Shown here in pieces: positions 8,003-15,806 of a DNA stretch of 28,228 nucleotides. The translations under genes and the position numbers were made by a program. The stretch comes from an uncultured Eubacteriales bacterium (GTDB lineage: Bacteria; Bacillota; Clostridia; Christensenellales; UBA1242), in the NCBI GenBank assembly GCA_949096025.1, contig CARXKP010000011.1, positions 1 to 28,228 of the forward strand. The letters run 5' to 3'. The number at the start of each line of letters is the position of its first letter. The first letter of the stretch is position 1. The notes beneath the pieces were generated by a model. The model ran no database searches, was not told the DNA's origin, and was given only the letters and a program-made list of their open reading frames with translations.

Positions 8003-8665
8003 TTATATTATTAAATTTGAAGATGTGCCTACACTTATTATAGTGAACCCATCTTCTTTTATTTCTATAAAGGAAGAAATATAACCAAAACAGTTGGCTT
8101 CATATCCGCCATAAACGCTTTGTAATAATTGGAGATAATATTTGTCTTGTCTTGTGTTATGATATGGGATAGCGGTTAGAACTTCGCTCACATTAAGTAA
8201 GCAATCATCGTGATTGCAAAGGTCTGAGGATGGATTGTTTAAAAATAGTTGTTTTCCCTGATAACTTATTTTAATTATATTATTATCCGAATAGGATGCT
8301 TCAATAGTAGGTTTAAAGTTATCGCTATCGAAAAGACAAACAGCTTTGCCACTATTAAAAGAAAAAATTTGATAGAAATTTTTATTGTCATTGTCTTCAA
8401 TACTATAAAAAACCTGTTCAAGCTTATTATCTAAGAAGTTTGCTATAAATATTTGCGGGTTGTATCCAATATTTACGCTTGGCTCAATAATTATTTTTTC
8501 TTCACCAGAAGAGACCTCTATCTCAATGTTTTCTTGAAAAAGTTTACCCTCACTACAAATTTTGACAGTACTTATTTTATTTTCATCTATTAAATTTCCA
8601 AACTTGCTCTCGTTTATAGGACAGTTAAGCGCGAGGCAGGTGAGAATTATTGGCAAAACTTTCAT
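8003..8665 (-). CDS. Probable exported protein, VCBS/FG-GAP-like, 220 aa
   Basis: The N-terminus MKVLPIILTCLALNC is a short hydrophobic stretch like a signal sequence, but the lipobox is not canonical (ILTC) and the basic region is only one Lys. The body resembles, from memory, clostridial secreted proteins with a degenerate VCBS/FG-GAP-like fold: NPQIFIANFLDNKLEQVFYS is like their NPxI-x-DFTGD-xxx-D-IF pattern, and GGYEANCFGYISSFIEI is like their C-terminal motif. The calcium-binding Asp residues of true FG-GAP repeats are largely missing. No Shine-Dalgarno site precedes the ATG, so the start is uncertain. It runs opposite to its neighbours. Function unknown. Confidence 0.65.
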   Translation of the reverse strand: MKVLPIILTCLALNCPINESKFGNLIDENKISTVKICSEGKLFQENIEIEVSSGEEKIIIEPSVNIGYNPQIFIANFLDNKLEQVFYSIEDNDNKNFYQIFSFNSGKAVCLFDSDNFKPTIEASYSDNNIIKISYQGKQLFLNNPSSDLCNHDDCLLNVSEVLTAIPYHNTRQDKYYLQLLQSVYGGYEANCFGYISSFIEIKEDGFTIISVGTSSNLII

Positions 8666-8732
8666 ATAATTAATGTGGCAATAAAATATTAAATTATGTA
8701 TTTAAAAACTTGAAGAAATAATTGTTTTTATT

Positions 8733-8760
8733 TTGCAAATAATATTTAATGTGTTAAAAT
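8733..8760 (+). promoter_or_regulatory. Probable promoter for the 189-aa gene
   Basis: TTGCAA (8733-8738) and TAAAAT (8755-8760) are 16 bases apart, 18 bases before the ATG at 8779. Confidence 0.55.
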
Positions 8761-8778
8761 TAATTTTAGAGGTGAACT

Positions 8779-9348
8779 ATGATAGTTATCAAAGATAAAA
8801 AAGATAGCATAATTAAGATGAAAGAATTAAGATTAAATTATTTTCCTCTTGATGTCTTTGAAGTTACAGATGTACAGGGCTTGAAAACTTTTATGGAAAT
8901 GTATCCAGCGAAAGAGTATGTTTTAAGAAGTGCTAATAAAGCCAAGGGTGATTTCTTTTTTGTAAAGAATATTGAAGAGGCAAAAGAAAAGCTATCAAAT
9001 TTTGAAGATGATGTTACGATAAGTGTATCTTATAATGAGTACAAAGAAGACATAATACTTGTAGGTGATATAATAATTCATAAAGATTTCAATTCGCAAA
9101 TGGTTGATATAACCGCAAGAGATGATATTGAGGCAACTCATAGAAATATTTATGACAATCCAAAGTATAATCTTCATACATCAATAGAAGATGATAAACT
9201 TTGGAAAATACCAGGAATTTCAAAAATAATGAGATATATTTCAGATAATGAACTTTATAATGTTATCATTGAATTTTCTGTTTATGATTGCAAGATTGGA
9301 ATTAATAAAGATAATGTTGTTATAAGTGAACTAAGAACTGGATATTAA
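8779..9348 (+). CDS. Hypothetical protein, 189 aa
   Basis: Family not recognised. The ATG follows AGAGGTGA at good spacing. The protein is soluble, without Cys clusters or membrane segments. Its C-terminal part, with VIIEFSVYDCKIGINKDN and then ISELRTGY, and the earlier AREEM-like segment TARDDIEATHR, loosely recall ATP-grasp-type strand and turn patterns. The chain is too short for a full ATP-grasp enzyme and the resemblance is not strong enough for a call. It is a single-gene unit with its own promoter and terminator. Confidence 0.75.
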   Translation: MIVIKDKKDSIIKMKELRLNYFPLDVFEVTDVQGLKTFMEMYPAKEYVLRSANKAKGDFFFVKNIEEAKEKLSNFEDDVTISVSYNEYKEDIILVGDIIIHKDFNSQMVDITARDDIEATHRNIYDNPKYNLHTSIEDDKLWKIPGISKIMRYISDNELYNVIIEFSVYDCKIGINKDNVVISELRTGY

Positions 9349-9360
9349 TTAAAAAATATA

Positions 9361-9385
9361 AGGGAGAATAATTCTCCCTATTTTT
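9361..9385 (+). terminator. Intrinsic terminator after the 189-aa gene
   Basis: An 8-bp GC-containing stem AGGGAGAA/TTCTCCCT with a 3-base loop is followed by ATTTTT, 12 bases after the stop codon. Confidence 0.85.
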
Positions 9386-9414
9386 AAATAAAGCAAAAGT
9401 TATTAAAAATTTAC

Positions 9415-9444
9415 TTGACTAATATTAAAGATTTGGTTTAAAAT
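9415..9444 (+). promoter_or_regulatory. SigA-type promoter for the acidic protein gene
   Basis: TTGACT (9415-9420) and TAAAAT (9439-9444) are 18 bases apart, about 26 bases before the ATG. Confidence 0.65.
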
Positions 9445-9470
9445 TAAACTATAAGACAAAGGAGGGGAAT

Positions 9471-10067
9471 ATGTGGTTATATTTATGGGACGACGATGAT
9501 GAAGACGAAGATGAAGACGAAGAAGACAACACTGACCCTTACGGCGAAGATGAAGACCCAAATGAAGATGATAGTATGGCTGATGAAGCTGATGATGATG
9601 GAATGGGTGATGACGGCGAAGATGAGGGTGAAGCTGATGTAGAAGCTGAAGAAGACGAGGCTTCCAAAAAGAAAGAGGAAGAAGAAAAAAAGAAAAAAGA
9701 TGATAAGGATGACAAGGGAGGTCCAGGCAAAAAACCTGATAAAAAGAAAATGGATGCCCTTGCAAAGGCTTATAATTTTATTAAGTTGCCTCCAGGTCTA
9801 GATAGGGTTTTAAGATGCCCTGATTGTCATCAAGGTTCACTTTATCTAGATAAAATAACTCAAACTGGTAAAAGAATTATAGTCGCAATAGTAAAAGGTG
9901 TTATTGGTTGTGATAATATGGAAAAAGACTTGAATGTTGCTAGGTTTGTGTGCTTAAATAAATCTTGCAAAAGTTATTGGAAGAGAAGTGGCACAAAATA
10001 TAAAATAGAAGTTACAAATGGAACAAAGCTTGTAAAAGAACTGCATCCATTTCACGCAGATATATAA
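9471..10067 (+). CDS. Highly acidic protein with a C-terminal zinc-ribbon-like domain, 198 aa
   Basis: Family not recognised. The ATG follows the strong site AGGAGGGG. The protein has three parts. Residues 7-63 are an Asp/Glu tract (38 of 57 residues acidic). Residues 66-93 are a Lys-rich mixed-charge linker. Residues about 95-198 are a folded domain with C116-x2-C119, C147 and C161-x4-C166, which looks like a zinc ribbon, followed by basic strands. The short aromatic start MWLYLW is unusual. The acidic part could mimic DNA or bind a basic partner; this is inference. A shared terminator separates it from the minus-strand DUF1846 gene. Confidence 0.8.
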   Translation: MWLYLWDDDDEDEDEDEEDNTDPYGEDEDPNEDDSMADEADDDGMGDDGEDEGEADVEAEEDEASKKKEEEEKKKKDDKDDKGGPGKKPDKKKMDALAKAYNFIKLPPGLDRVLRCPDCHQGSLYLDKITQTGKRIIVAIVKGVIGCDNMEKDLNVARFVCLNKSCKSYWKRSGTKYKIEVTNGTKLVKELHPFHADI

Positions 10068-10070
10068 AAT

Positions 10071-10104
10071 AAAAAACTCAAATGTTAATTCATTTGAGTT
10101 TTTT
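10071..10104. terminator. Bidirectional intrinsic terminator
   Basis: A perfect 14-bp stem (10071-10084 with 10091-10104) and a 6-base loop, with A6 on the left and T6 on the right. It lies between two converging genes and can serve both. Confidence 0.9.
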
Positions 10105-10142
10105 GGTTAACATATTTTCATATTTTTGTCGAACTTAATTAA

Positions 10143-11642
10143 TTATCTATCTTCAAATAGATTGTTGTTCAAAAATACAGGTTCGCAAGTTACATAAATG
10201 CCAAGTCTTTTAAGTGTCAATTCTTCTGCTTGAGATAATATGAATGTTGAATGTGCTTCGCTACCATTCAAATTTGGTAATTGTTCTATTGCCTTTTTCG
10301 CTTTTTTATTTGTGCTTGCAGATATTGCAAGTGCAACTAAAACATCGTCAAGAGATAAAACTTGATTTGTTGTGTGTAGTTGTTCCTTTCTTAGCCAAAT
10401 AATAGGCATTAATATATTATCTGATATTATATCAAAACAGTCATCAAGTCCAGCAAGAGTTCTTAGTGCATTTAAAACTGCGGCAGCAGCGGCTGAAATG
10501 ACTGTTTTATTTTTCCCATACACAACCGTTTCATCATTGAGTTTAAGTGCGACGCAAGGATAACCGCTAATTTTACTTGCACTTTTTGCAAGAGGTACAA
10601 CTTCAAGATAATCTTCTTTTATGTCAAGTTCTGACATAAGGTAGCGTGACCTTTCCAGTGTATCAAAGTTTACAACCCCTCTTTTATAGTCACATTCAGC
10701 ACGGAAACATCTGCGCACTACTTCTCGTTTTGACGCTTCTTCAACAATTTTCTCGTCAGTTATAGCACTTGCCACCATATTCACCCCCATATCAGTAGGT
10801 GATTTGTAAATGCTTTCACCAGTAATTTTCTTTAAAATATTTTTCAGTACTGGAAAGACTTCTATATCTCTATTATAGTTGACGGTTAGAGTTCCATATT
10901 CATTAAAATGATAAGGATCTATTTGATTAATATCTTTTAAGTCGGCAGTTGCTGCTTCATAAGCGATATTGATAGGGTGCTTTAAAGGTAAGTTCCAGAC
11001 AGGGAAGGTTTCAAATTTTGCGTAACCTGCTTTAATTCCTTTTTTGTAATCGTGATAAAGTTGACTAAGACAGGTTGCAAGTTTACCACTTGAAGGGCCA
11101 GGTGCGGTAACAACAACAAGAGGTCTTGTTGTTTCGATATAAGGATTTTTTCCATATCCTTCCTCTGATACAATAGTGTCGATATCACTAGGATAGCCTT
11201 TTGTGTAACTATGGAAATATACTTTTTCTCCGTGACAACTAAGTTTTTTACCAAACTTAATTGCGCTAGGTTGACCTTTAAACAATGTGATTACAATACT
11301 TGAAACATATAAGTCAAGGTCACGAAGTTTATCTATAAGTCTTAGTACCTCATTATCATAACTAAGCCCAAGATCGGCTCTTATTCGATTTTTTTCAATA
11401 TCACCAGCAGATATACAAATAATGATTTCTGACTTTTCTTTTAAAGCAAGAAGTAATTGAGTTTTTATATCAGGTTTAAATCCAGGTAAAACACGACTGG
11501 CGTGTAAATCATCAAATAGTTTGCCTCCAAACTCAAGATATAATTTATTGTTAAATTTTTTTATGCGCTCAAGTATTTTTTGAGTTTGATTTTTTAAATA
11601 AAGATGACTATCAAAACCGATTTGAGATTTATTACCTTTCAT
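10143..11642 (-). CDS. DUF1846 family protein
   Basis: The 499-aa length and sequence fit the DUF1846 (UPF0371) family, common in Firmicutes and often annotated as hypothetical. Typical stretches are IGFDSHLYLKNQ near the N-terminus, YLEFGGKLFDDLHASRVLPG, a glycine- and serine-rich loop VVTAPGPSSGKLATCLSQLY (about residues 175-195) that resembles a nucleotide-binding loop, and SPTDMGVNM. Structures of the family suggest an ATP-dependent or nucleotide-linked enzyme, but the reaction is not established to my knowledge. The ATG at 11640-11642 follows AAGGAGG, so the start is secure. It is transcribed alone toward the shared terminator. Confidence 0.92.
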   Translation of the reverse strand: MKGNKSQIGFDSHLYLKNQTQKILERIKKFNNKLYLEFGGKLFDDLHASRVLPGFKPDIKTQLLLALKEKSEIIICISAGDIEKNRIRADLGLSYDNEVLRLIDKLRDLDLYVSSIVITLFKGQPSAIKFGKKLSCHGEKVYFHSYTKGYPSDIDTIVSEEGYGKNPYIETTRPLVVVTAPGPSSGKLATCLSQLYHDYKKGIKAGYAKFETFPVWNLPLKHPINIAYEAATADLKDINQIDPYHFNEYGTLTVNYNRDIEVFPVLKNILKKITGESIYKSPTDMGVNMVASAITDEKIVEEASKREVVRRCFRAECDYKRGVVNFDTLERSRYLMSELDIKEDYLEVVPLAKSASKISGYPCVALKLNDETVVYGKNKTVISAAAAAVLNALRTLAGLDDCFDIISDNILMPIIWLRKEQLHTTNQVLSLDDVLVALAISASTNKKAKKAIEQLPNLNGSEAHSTFILSQAEELTLKRLGIYVTCEPVFLNNNLFEDR

Positions 11643-11682
11643 TTTGCCTCCTTAAATGCTACATTCCTTATTTTTAAAGGGG

Positions 11683-11743
11683 AAGAGTTATTTTTTTGAT
11701 ATAAAATTATTTTATTTTTATATCTTTTATAAGTATAACTCTT
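11683..11743. repeat. Nested inverted repeats upstream of the DUF1846 gene
   Basis: Outer arms AAGAGTTAT (11683-11691) and ATAACTCTT (11735-11743) enclose inner arms GATATAAAA and TTTTATATC. The right outer arm overlaps a possible minus-strand -10 box (TATACT, 11737-11732). It could be an operator or a leader hairpin for the DUF1846 gene. Confidence 0.45.
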
Positions 11744-11804
11744 TTTGCCCAATTTTCATAATATTTTGAGCAAATTATTCTTAAAATTTTTTGCTTATAA
11801 TTTA

Positions 11805-11833
11805 TTGCAATTTATAACTTTATATGTTACAAT
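11805..11833 (+). promoter_or_regulatory. Extended -10 promoter toward the glycosyltransferase operon
   Basis: TTGCAA (11805-11810) and TACAAT (11828-11833) are 17 bases apart, with a TG motif one base before the -10. The rest of the 408-base gap (11643-12050) holds no gene that I can see. It contains two further TACAAT boxes (about 11896 and 11932), one also preceded by TG. The predicted leader would be about 210 bases and would start at a 6-bp hairpin (11841-11858) followed by GTTTTTG. Confidence 0.6.
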
Positions 11834-12050
11834 AACTATGAGTCGGAAAATACCGATTGTTTTTGTATATAAAGTCATTTTTATAATTTAAATATTACAA
11901 TATGTATGACTATTTGTGAAAACGAGTATGCTACAATTATATATAAAGAAAAGTTATATTTAATAATGTAAAGTATTGAGATTATAAAATATAAAAACTT
12001 TTAAAAATATTTTATTTCTATAATTTGATGAGAAATATAAAAGGAAATTT

Positions 12051-13364
12051 ATGAAAAAGATATTGATTCTTACTGTTACTGCAGGCAATGGACATAATGC
12101 TTGTGCTAATGGAATGAGAGATAAATTAAAACAAATGGATCCTAGTGTTGATATTAAGGTGGTCGATTTATTAAAGAGTTTTTCCAATCCTATGTCAATA
12201 TGGTTTGCCGATAGTGGATATAATTTTGCTGTAAGCAGAGCACTTCCTATTTACCATTATTTTTTTAATAAATATAAAAATATTCCACCTGAATATAGGT
12301 ATTCAAGAAAATGTGTCGCTCAAGGGGCTTCACTTTCAACAGTTGATGGACTTTTAAAAGAAATTTATGATTATAAGCCAGATGTTATATATTGTACTCA
12401 TTTTTATCCAGCAATAGCAATTAGTGATTTGCGTTTAAAGTATAATATTCCTTGTAAAGTAATTGTTTCAAATCTTGACTATGTTAATTCGCCTTTTTGG
12501 GAAGCTGCTAATGGTGTAGATTATTTTGCAATACCTAATGAAGATTTTATTGATGAATGTATTTATAAAGGATATAAACTTAATCAACTTCTTCCTATTG
12601 GACTGCCTGTCGATGAAAGAACTTTAGAGATTGTTGATAAAAAAGAGGCAAGAAGAAAACTTGGACTTGATGAAAATACGCCCACTATTATGGTAATGTT
12701 TGGTGGTGGTTTTTGGAGTGGAGGCTTTAAAATTTTTGAAGACCTTATCAGTTCGCTAAAGGGTAGAAAAGTTCAAGTTATTATGATTAATGGTAAGAAC
12801 GAAAAGGGTTATAAGGCCATAGAAAAAATGAAGTTTGAGGATGGAATCAAGGTTCTAAATGTAGGTTTTACCAAAGATATTCCTTTATACCTTTCTGCTG
12901 CAGACTTTATTCTTAATAAGTTTGGTGGAACTTCTGTCACAGAAATGATTAATAAATCCTTGCCTGTAATTGTTACAGAAAAAATACCTACTCAAGAGCG
13001 TTACAATCTGAACTATATGAAAGATAAAGGCGTGGCACTTTCTTTTAAGAATAAAAAGGAATTAAAAAAGCACGTTGATATGTTGCTTGATGACCCTCAG
13101 ATGGTTGAAGAAATGTCAATGAATGCACGAAAAATGAGAAAGAATACGATAAAAGAGCTTGCAGAGTTTATTCTTTCTTTCCCAAATGCAGATTACTCAA
13201 CAATTAACGAAGATGAAATAAACTATAAAAAGGTTAAAAGAGCAGTTAAGACGAGTGTTAGAAAGGAAAGTACTGTTGAAATTAAAAAAGCACGAGTTTT
13301 AAAAAGAGATACGAAAAAAGCTAAACAAACGAAGAAATATAGACAAGTTGGAGGTTTACGATGA
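12051..13364 (+). CDS. MGDG synthase/UgtP-like glycosyltransferase (GT28 family)
   Basis: Probable membrane-associated glycosyltransferase that transfers a sugar from a UDP-sugar to diacylglycerol, making glycolipids and possibly lipoteichoic acid anchors. The N-terminus LILTVTAGNGHNACANGM is the family's acceptor-side glycine loop with the key His. The N-terminal domain continues with IYCTHFYPA. The C-terminal donor-binding domain has MVMFGGGFWSGG, and LNKFGGTSVTEMINKSLPVIV, typical of the MurG/MGDG fold. At 437 aa it is longer than usual because of a Lys/Arg-rich tail (about residues 385-437) that may bind acidic lipids. AAAGGAAA precedes the ATG. It overlaps the next gene by ATGA. The sugar and lipid cannot be read from sequence. 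Confidence 0.87.
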   Translation: MKKILILTVTAGNGHNACANGMRDKLKQMDPSVDIKVVDLLKSFSNPMSIWFADSGYNFAVSRALPIYHYFFNKYKNIPPEYRYSRKCVAQGASLSTVDGLLKEIYDYKPDVIYCTHFYPAIAISDLRLKYNIPCKVIVSNLDYVNSPFWEAANGVDYFAIPNEDFIDECIYKGYKLNQLLPIGLPVDERTLEIVDKKEARRKLGLDENTPTIMVMFGGGFWSGGFKIFEDLISSLKGRKVQVIMINGKNEKGYKAIEKMKFEDGIKVLNVGFTKDIPLYLSAADFILNKFGGTSVTEMINKSLPVIVTEKIPTQERYNLNYMKDKGVALSFKNKKELKKHVDMLLDDPQMVEEMSMNARKMRKNTIKELAEFILSFPNADYSTINEDEINYKKVKRAVKTSVRKESTVEIKKARVLKRDTKKAKQTKKYRQVGGLR

Positions 13365-14230
13365 AGATAGCGGTAGTCACAGATAGTAATTCTGGTATTA
13401 CACAAAAGGAAGCGGATAATTATGAGAACTTAAGGGTTATACCTATGCCATTTACTATAAATGAAGAAGAATATTTTGAAGATATAAATTTAAGTCAGGA
13501 AGAGTTTTATAAGAAACTTTTAGATGAAAATGCCTCAATTTCAACTTCACAGCCTTCTATAGGTGCGATTACTGAACTTTGGGATGAACTATTAAAAAGT
13601 TTTGACGAGATAATTCATATTCCTATGTCGAGTGGACTTAGTATGTCTTGTGAAACTGCAACTAATTTTGCAGAAGAATATAATGGAAAGGTTCACGTAA
13701 TCAATAATAGACGAATTTCTGTTACCCAGAAGCAATCAGTATATGATGCTCTAAAACTTGCTGGCGAAGGAAAAAATGGTAGTGAAATTGAAAAGATTTT
13801 GATGGATACATCAATGGATTCAAGCATTTATATTATGGTAAGCACTCTGAAATATCTTAAAAGAGGTGGAAGAGTTACTCCTGCTGCCGCTGCAATAGGA
13901 ACTCTTTTAAAGATTAAACCAGTTCTTCAGATTCAAGGAGGAAAACTTGACCAATTTGCAAAAGTTATGAATGAAAAAGTTGCAAGAATTAAGATGATAG
14001 AAGCAGCGAAGAGAGACCTTGAGGAGCGATTTAAGGATTTATATAAAAAGGGAGAGATGAGATTAGCGGTTGCTTATACAAATTGTCCTGAAAAAGGAGC
14101 AGATTTTGCAGAAGAGATTAAAAAAGCGATCCCTGATGTAGAAATAATTGCGATAGACCCTCTTTCTTTAAGTGTTTCTTGTCATATAGGAAGTGGCGCG
14201 CTGGCAATAGCACTTTCTAGGGCTATTTAA
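13361..14230 (+). CDS. DegV family fatty-acid-binding protein
   Basis: DegV proteins (FakB in Staphylococcus) bind a fatty acid and present it to the kinase FakA for phosphorylation and entry into phospholipid. The 289-aa length is typical. Motifs are VVTDSNSGI at the start, the STSQPSIGAI segment (about 60-70), IHIPMSSGLSMSCETA with the Ser that contacts the carboxylate, LKYLKRGGRVTPAAAAIG, and the end CHIGSGALAIALSRA. Its ATGA start overlaps the preceding gene and GGAGG lies 7 bases before it, so the two are translationally coupled. No fakA is visible here. Which of several DegV paralogues this is cannot be decided. Confidence 0.93.
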   Translation: MKIAVVTDSNSGITQKEADNYENLRVIPMPFTINEEEYFEDINLSQEEFYKKLLDENASISTSQPSIGAITELWDELLKSFDEIIHIPMSSGLSMSCETATNFAEEYNGKVHVINNRRISVTQKQSVYDALKLAGEGKNGSEIEKILMDTSMDSSIYIMVSTLKYLKRGGRVTPAAAAIGTLLKIKPVLQIQGGKLDQFAKVMNEKVARIKMIEAAKRDLEERFKDLYKKGEMRLAVAYTNCPEKGADFAEEIKKAIPDVEIIAIDPLSLSVSCHIGSGALAIALSRAI

Positions 14231-14246
14231 GGGAGAAATTACTGAA

Positions 14247-15065
14247 ATGAAGAATATACTAAAAGGAAAAGTTGCTGTTATAACCGGTGCAAGCAGTGGA
14301 ATTGGACTTGCAATAGCAAATAAGATACATAAAGAAGGTGTTATTGTTTATGATATATCAAAGGTGGTAGTAAAGCACGATTGTATAAAAAATGGTTACG
14401 AAGCGGATGTAAATGATAATGAAAATGTTTCTAAAATTCTTGAAAATATATTTGAAGTTGAAGGACATATAGATATTTTTATTAATAATGCAGGATTTGG
14501 TATTGCAGGTGCTATTGAATATTCAAAACCAGTAAATGTTTATAATCAAATAAATACAAATTTATCGGCATATATTGTTTTAAGTGGGCTTGCTATAAAA
14601 TATCTTAAAAAGAGCAAGGGGAGAATTGTTAACATTTCTTCTGTTGGTGGAGTCATACCTCTTCCATTTCAGGCAACTTATAGTGCTACTAAAGCAGGTG
14701 TTGAAATATTTTCTAGAGCATTGTCAAATGAGGTTAAACCTTATGGAATGAAGGTGACTGCAGTTTTGCCAGGAGATACTAAAACAGGTTTTACTGCAGC
14801 GAGAGTTATTGATAATAATGTAGAAAATAAATCGCAAAAAGATGATATTAGAGCATCTATTGCTAAAATGGAAAAAGACGAACAAAAAGGAATGACTCCA
14901 GACAGTGTTGCCAAAGTTGTAGTAAAAGTTTTAAAGAAGAAAAGACCACCGCTAAGAGTAACAGTTGGTTTCCAATATAAATGTGTGGCTATTTTGCCAA
15001 GATTGCTTTCAACTAAATTTATCAACTTTGTTGTGAGAAAACTATATTGCAAGAAAGCAAAGTGA
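14247..15065 (+). CDS. Short-chain dehydrogenase/reductase (SDR), NAD(P)-dependent
   Basis: Classical SDR of 272 aa. The cofactor loop TGASSGIG is at residues 13-20, NNAG at 80-83, the catalytic Ser at 131 or 132, and the YSATK motif gives Y145 and K149. The substrate is unknown. The C-terminus ends in a hydrophobic stretch (LPRLLSTKFINFVVRKLY) that could be membrane-associated, as in lipid-acting SDRs. It lies 16 bases after the DegV gene, with GGGAGA as ribosome binding site about 10 bases upstream. Its neighbours suggest a lipid substrate, which is inference. Confidence 0.9.
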   Translation: MKNILKGKVAVITGASSGIGLAIANKIHKEGVIVYDISKVVVKHDCIKNGYEADVNDNENVSKILENIFEVEGHIDIFINNAGFGIAGAIEYSKPVNVYNQINTNLSAYIVLSGLAIKYLKKSKGRIVNISSVGGVIPLPFQATYSATKAGVEIFSRALSNEVKPYGMKVTAVLPGDTKTGFTAARVIDNNVENKSQKDDIRASIAKMEKDEQKGMTPDSVAKVVVKVLKKKRPPLRVTVGFQYKCVAILPRLLSTKFINFVVRKLYCKKAK

Positions 15066-15072
15066 GGTTTTT

Positions 15073-15657
15073 GTGGAAGAAAAAAAAGTATTATTTAAAA
15101 ATACAAGTAAAATGGATGATGAAGAAATTTCATTATTTCAAAATTTTGCTTTAAAGAAAAAAACAATTATTTCATCAGTCGTTTTTTCATTGGTTTTTGT
15201 CGGCGGTGGCGTCGGAATGTGCTTTGTTGATTTAACTATGGGAATTACTTTGCTTGTTTGTGGCCTAGTTGGTGGTTGTGTATTACTTCCTTATCTTATG
15301 AAAGAGATGGTAAAGAAGCAAAACAAAATTACTTTAGGTGATAAAAAGTATTTGAATACTTTTGAGTTTTATGAAGACTATGTTTTTGTTACTAGCGAAG
15401 CAACCCCAAACAAAGAAAGTAATGAATATAAACCAATGGCTACTCAAAATTTATCATATAACGAGATTTATCAAGTAGTTTCATATAAGGAATTTCTATT
15501 TATTTATTTGAATAAAGCACAAAGTTTTATTGTAAATTTTCGTGGGATGACAAAAGGAACTATTGGCGAAGTGATTGAACTTTTAAAATCAAAAGGCATA
15601 AAGTTTATTGATAAGTCAAACGAGCCTGTTCCTTCTAAAAATGAATTAAAAAAATAA
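15073..15657 (+). CDS. YcxB-like membrane protein, 194 aa
   Basis: The start is GTG at 15073, with GAGG 6 bases upstream. The first ~30 residues are polar, then two hydrophobic helices follow: TIISSVVFSLVFVGGGVGMCFV (about 32-53) and MGITLLVCGLVGGCVLLPYL (about 57-76). The soluble C-terminal part contains YNEIYQVVSYKEFLFIYLNKAQSFIVNFRGM, the pattern of YcxB-like domains (short membrane-proximal beta domain). The role of that family is unknown. It is the last gene of the operon, eight bases after the SDR, and is followed by a strong terminator. Confidence 0.8.
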   Translation: MEEKKVLFKNTSKMDDEEISLFQNFALKKKTIISSVVFSLVFVGGGVGMCFVDLTMGITLLVCGLVGGCVLLPYLMKEMVKKQNKITLGDKKYLNTFEFYEDYVFVTSEATPNKESNEYKPMATQNLSYNEIYQVVSYKEFLFIYLNKAQSFIVNFRGMTKGTIGEVIELLKSKGIKFIDKSNEPVPSKNELKK

Positions 15658-15690
15658 TAAATTCAATTAAATAAAGAATTTTTTAAAATA

Positions 15691-15726
15691 AAAAAGGTAA
15701 TCTAAAACTTAGATTACCTTTTTTTT
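15691..15726. terminator. Bidirectional intrinsic terminator
   Basis: A perfect 15-bp stem (15691-15705 with 15709-15723), 3-base loop, with A and T tracts at the two ends. It ends the 12051-15657 operon and probably serves spoVG from the other side. Confidence 0.9.
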
Positions 15727-15752
15727 GTTATTAGTTTTAAAGGCAAACAAAC

Positions 15753-15784
15753 GAAATACGGATACTGTCTAGTTCCGCTATTTC
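15753..15784 (-). terminator. Stable bulged hairpin downstream of spoVG
   Basis: The arms GAAATA-CGGA-t-ACT and AGT-TCCG-c-TATTTC pair for 13 bp with two single-base bulges and a GTCT loop. On the minus strand it follows the spoVG stop by about 22 bases and is followed by GTTTGTTTG. It may be a terminator with an imperfect U tract or a 3'-end stabiliser. Confidence 0.5.
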
Positions 15785-15806
15785 ATTGTATTAAGTTAAT
15801 ACTTAA

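Noticed and set aside
9471..9665. Tandem repeat of GAT/GAA codons as a possible satellite repeat
   Set aside because: The pattern comes from Asp/Glu codons with varied third bases; there is no fixed DNA unit.
9403..9765. Pro/His/Leu-rich frame on the minus strand, and a Ser-rich one at 9539-9730
   Set aside because: Both are reverse readings of the GAT/GAA repeats in the acidic protein gene.
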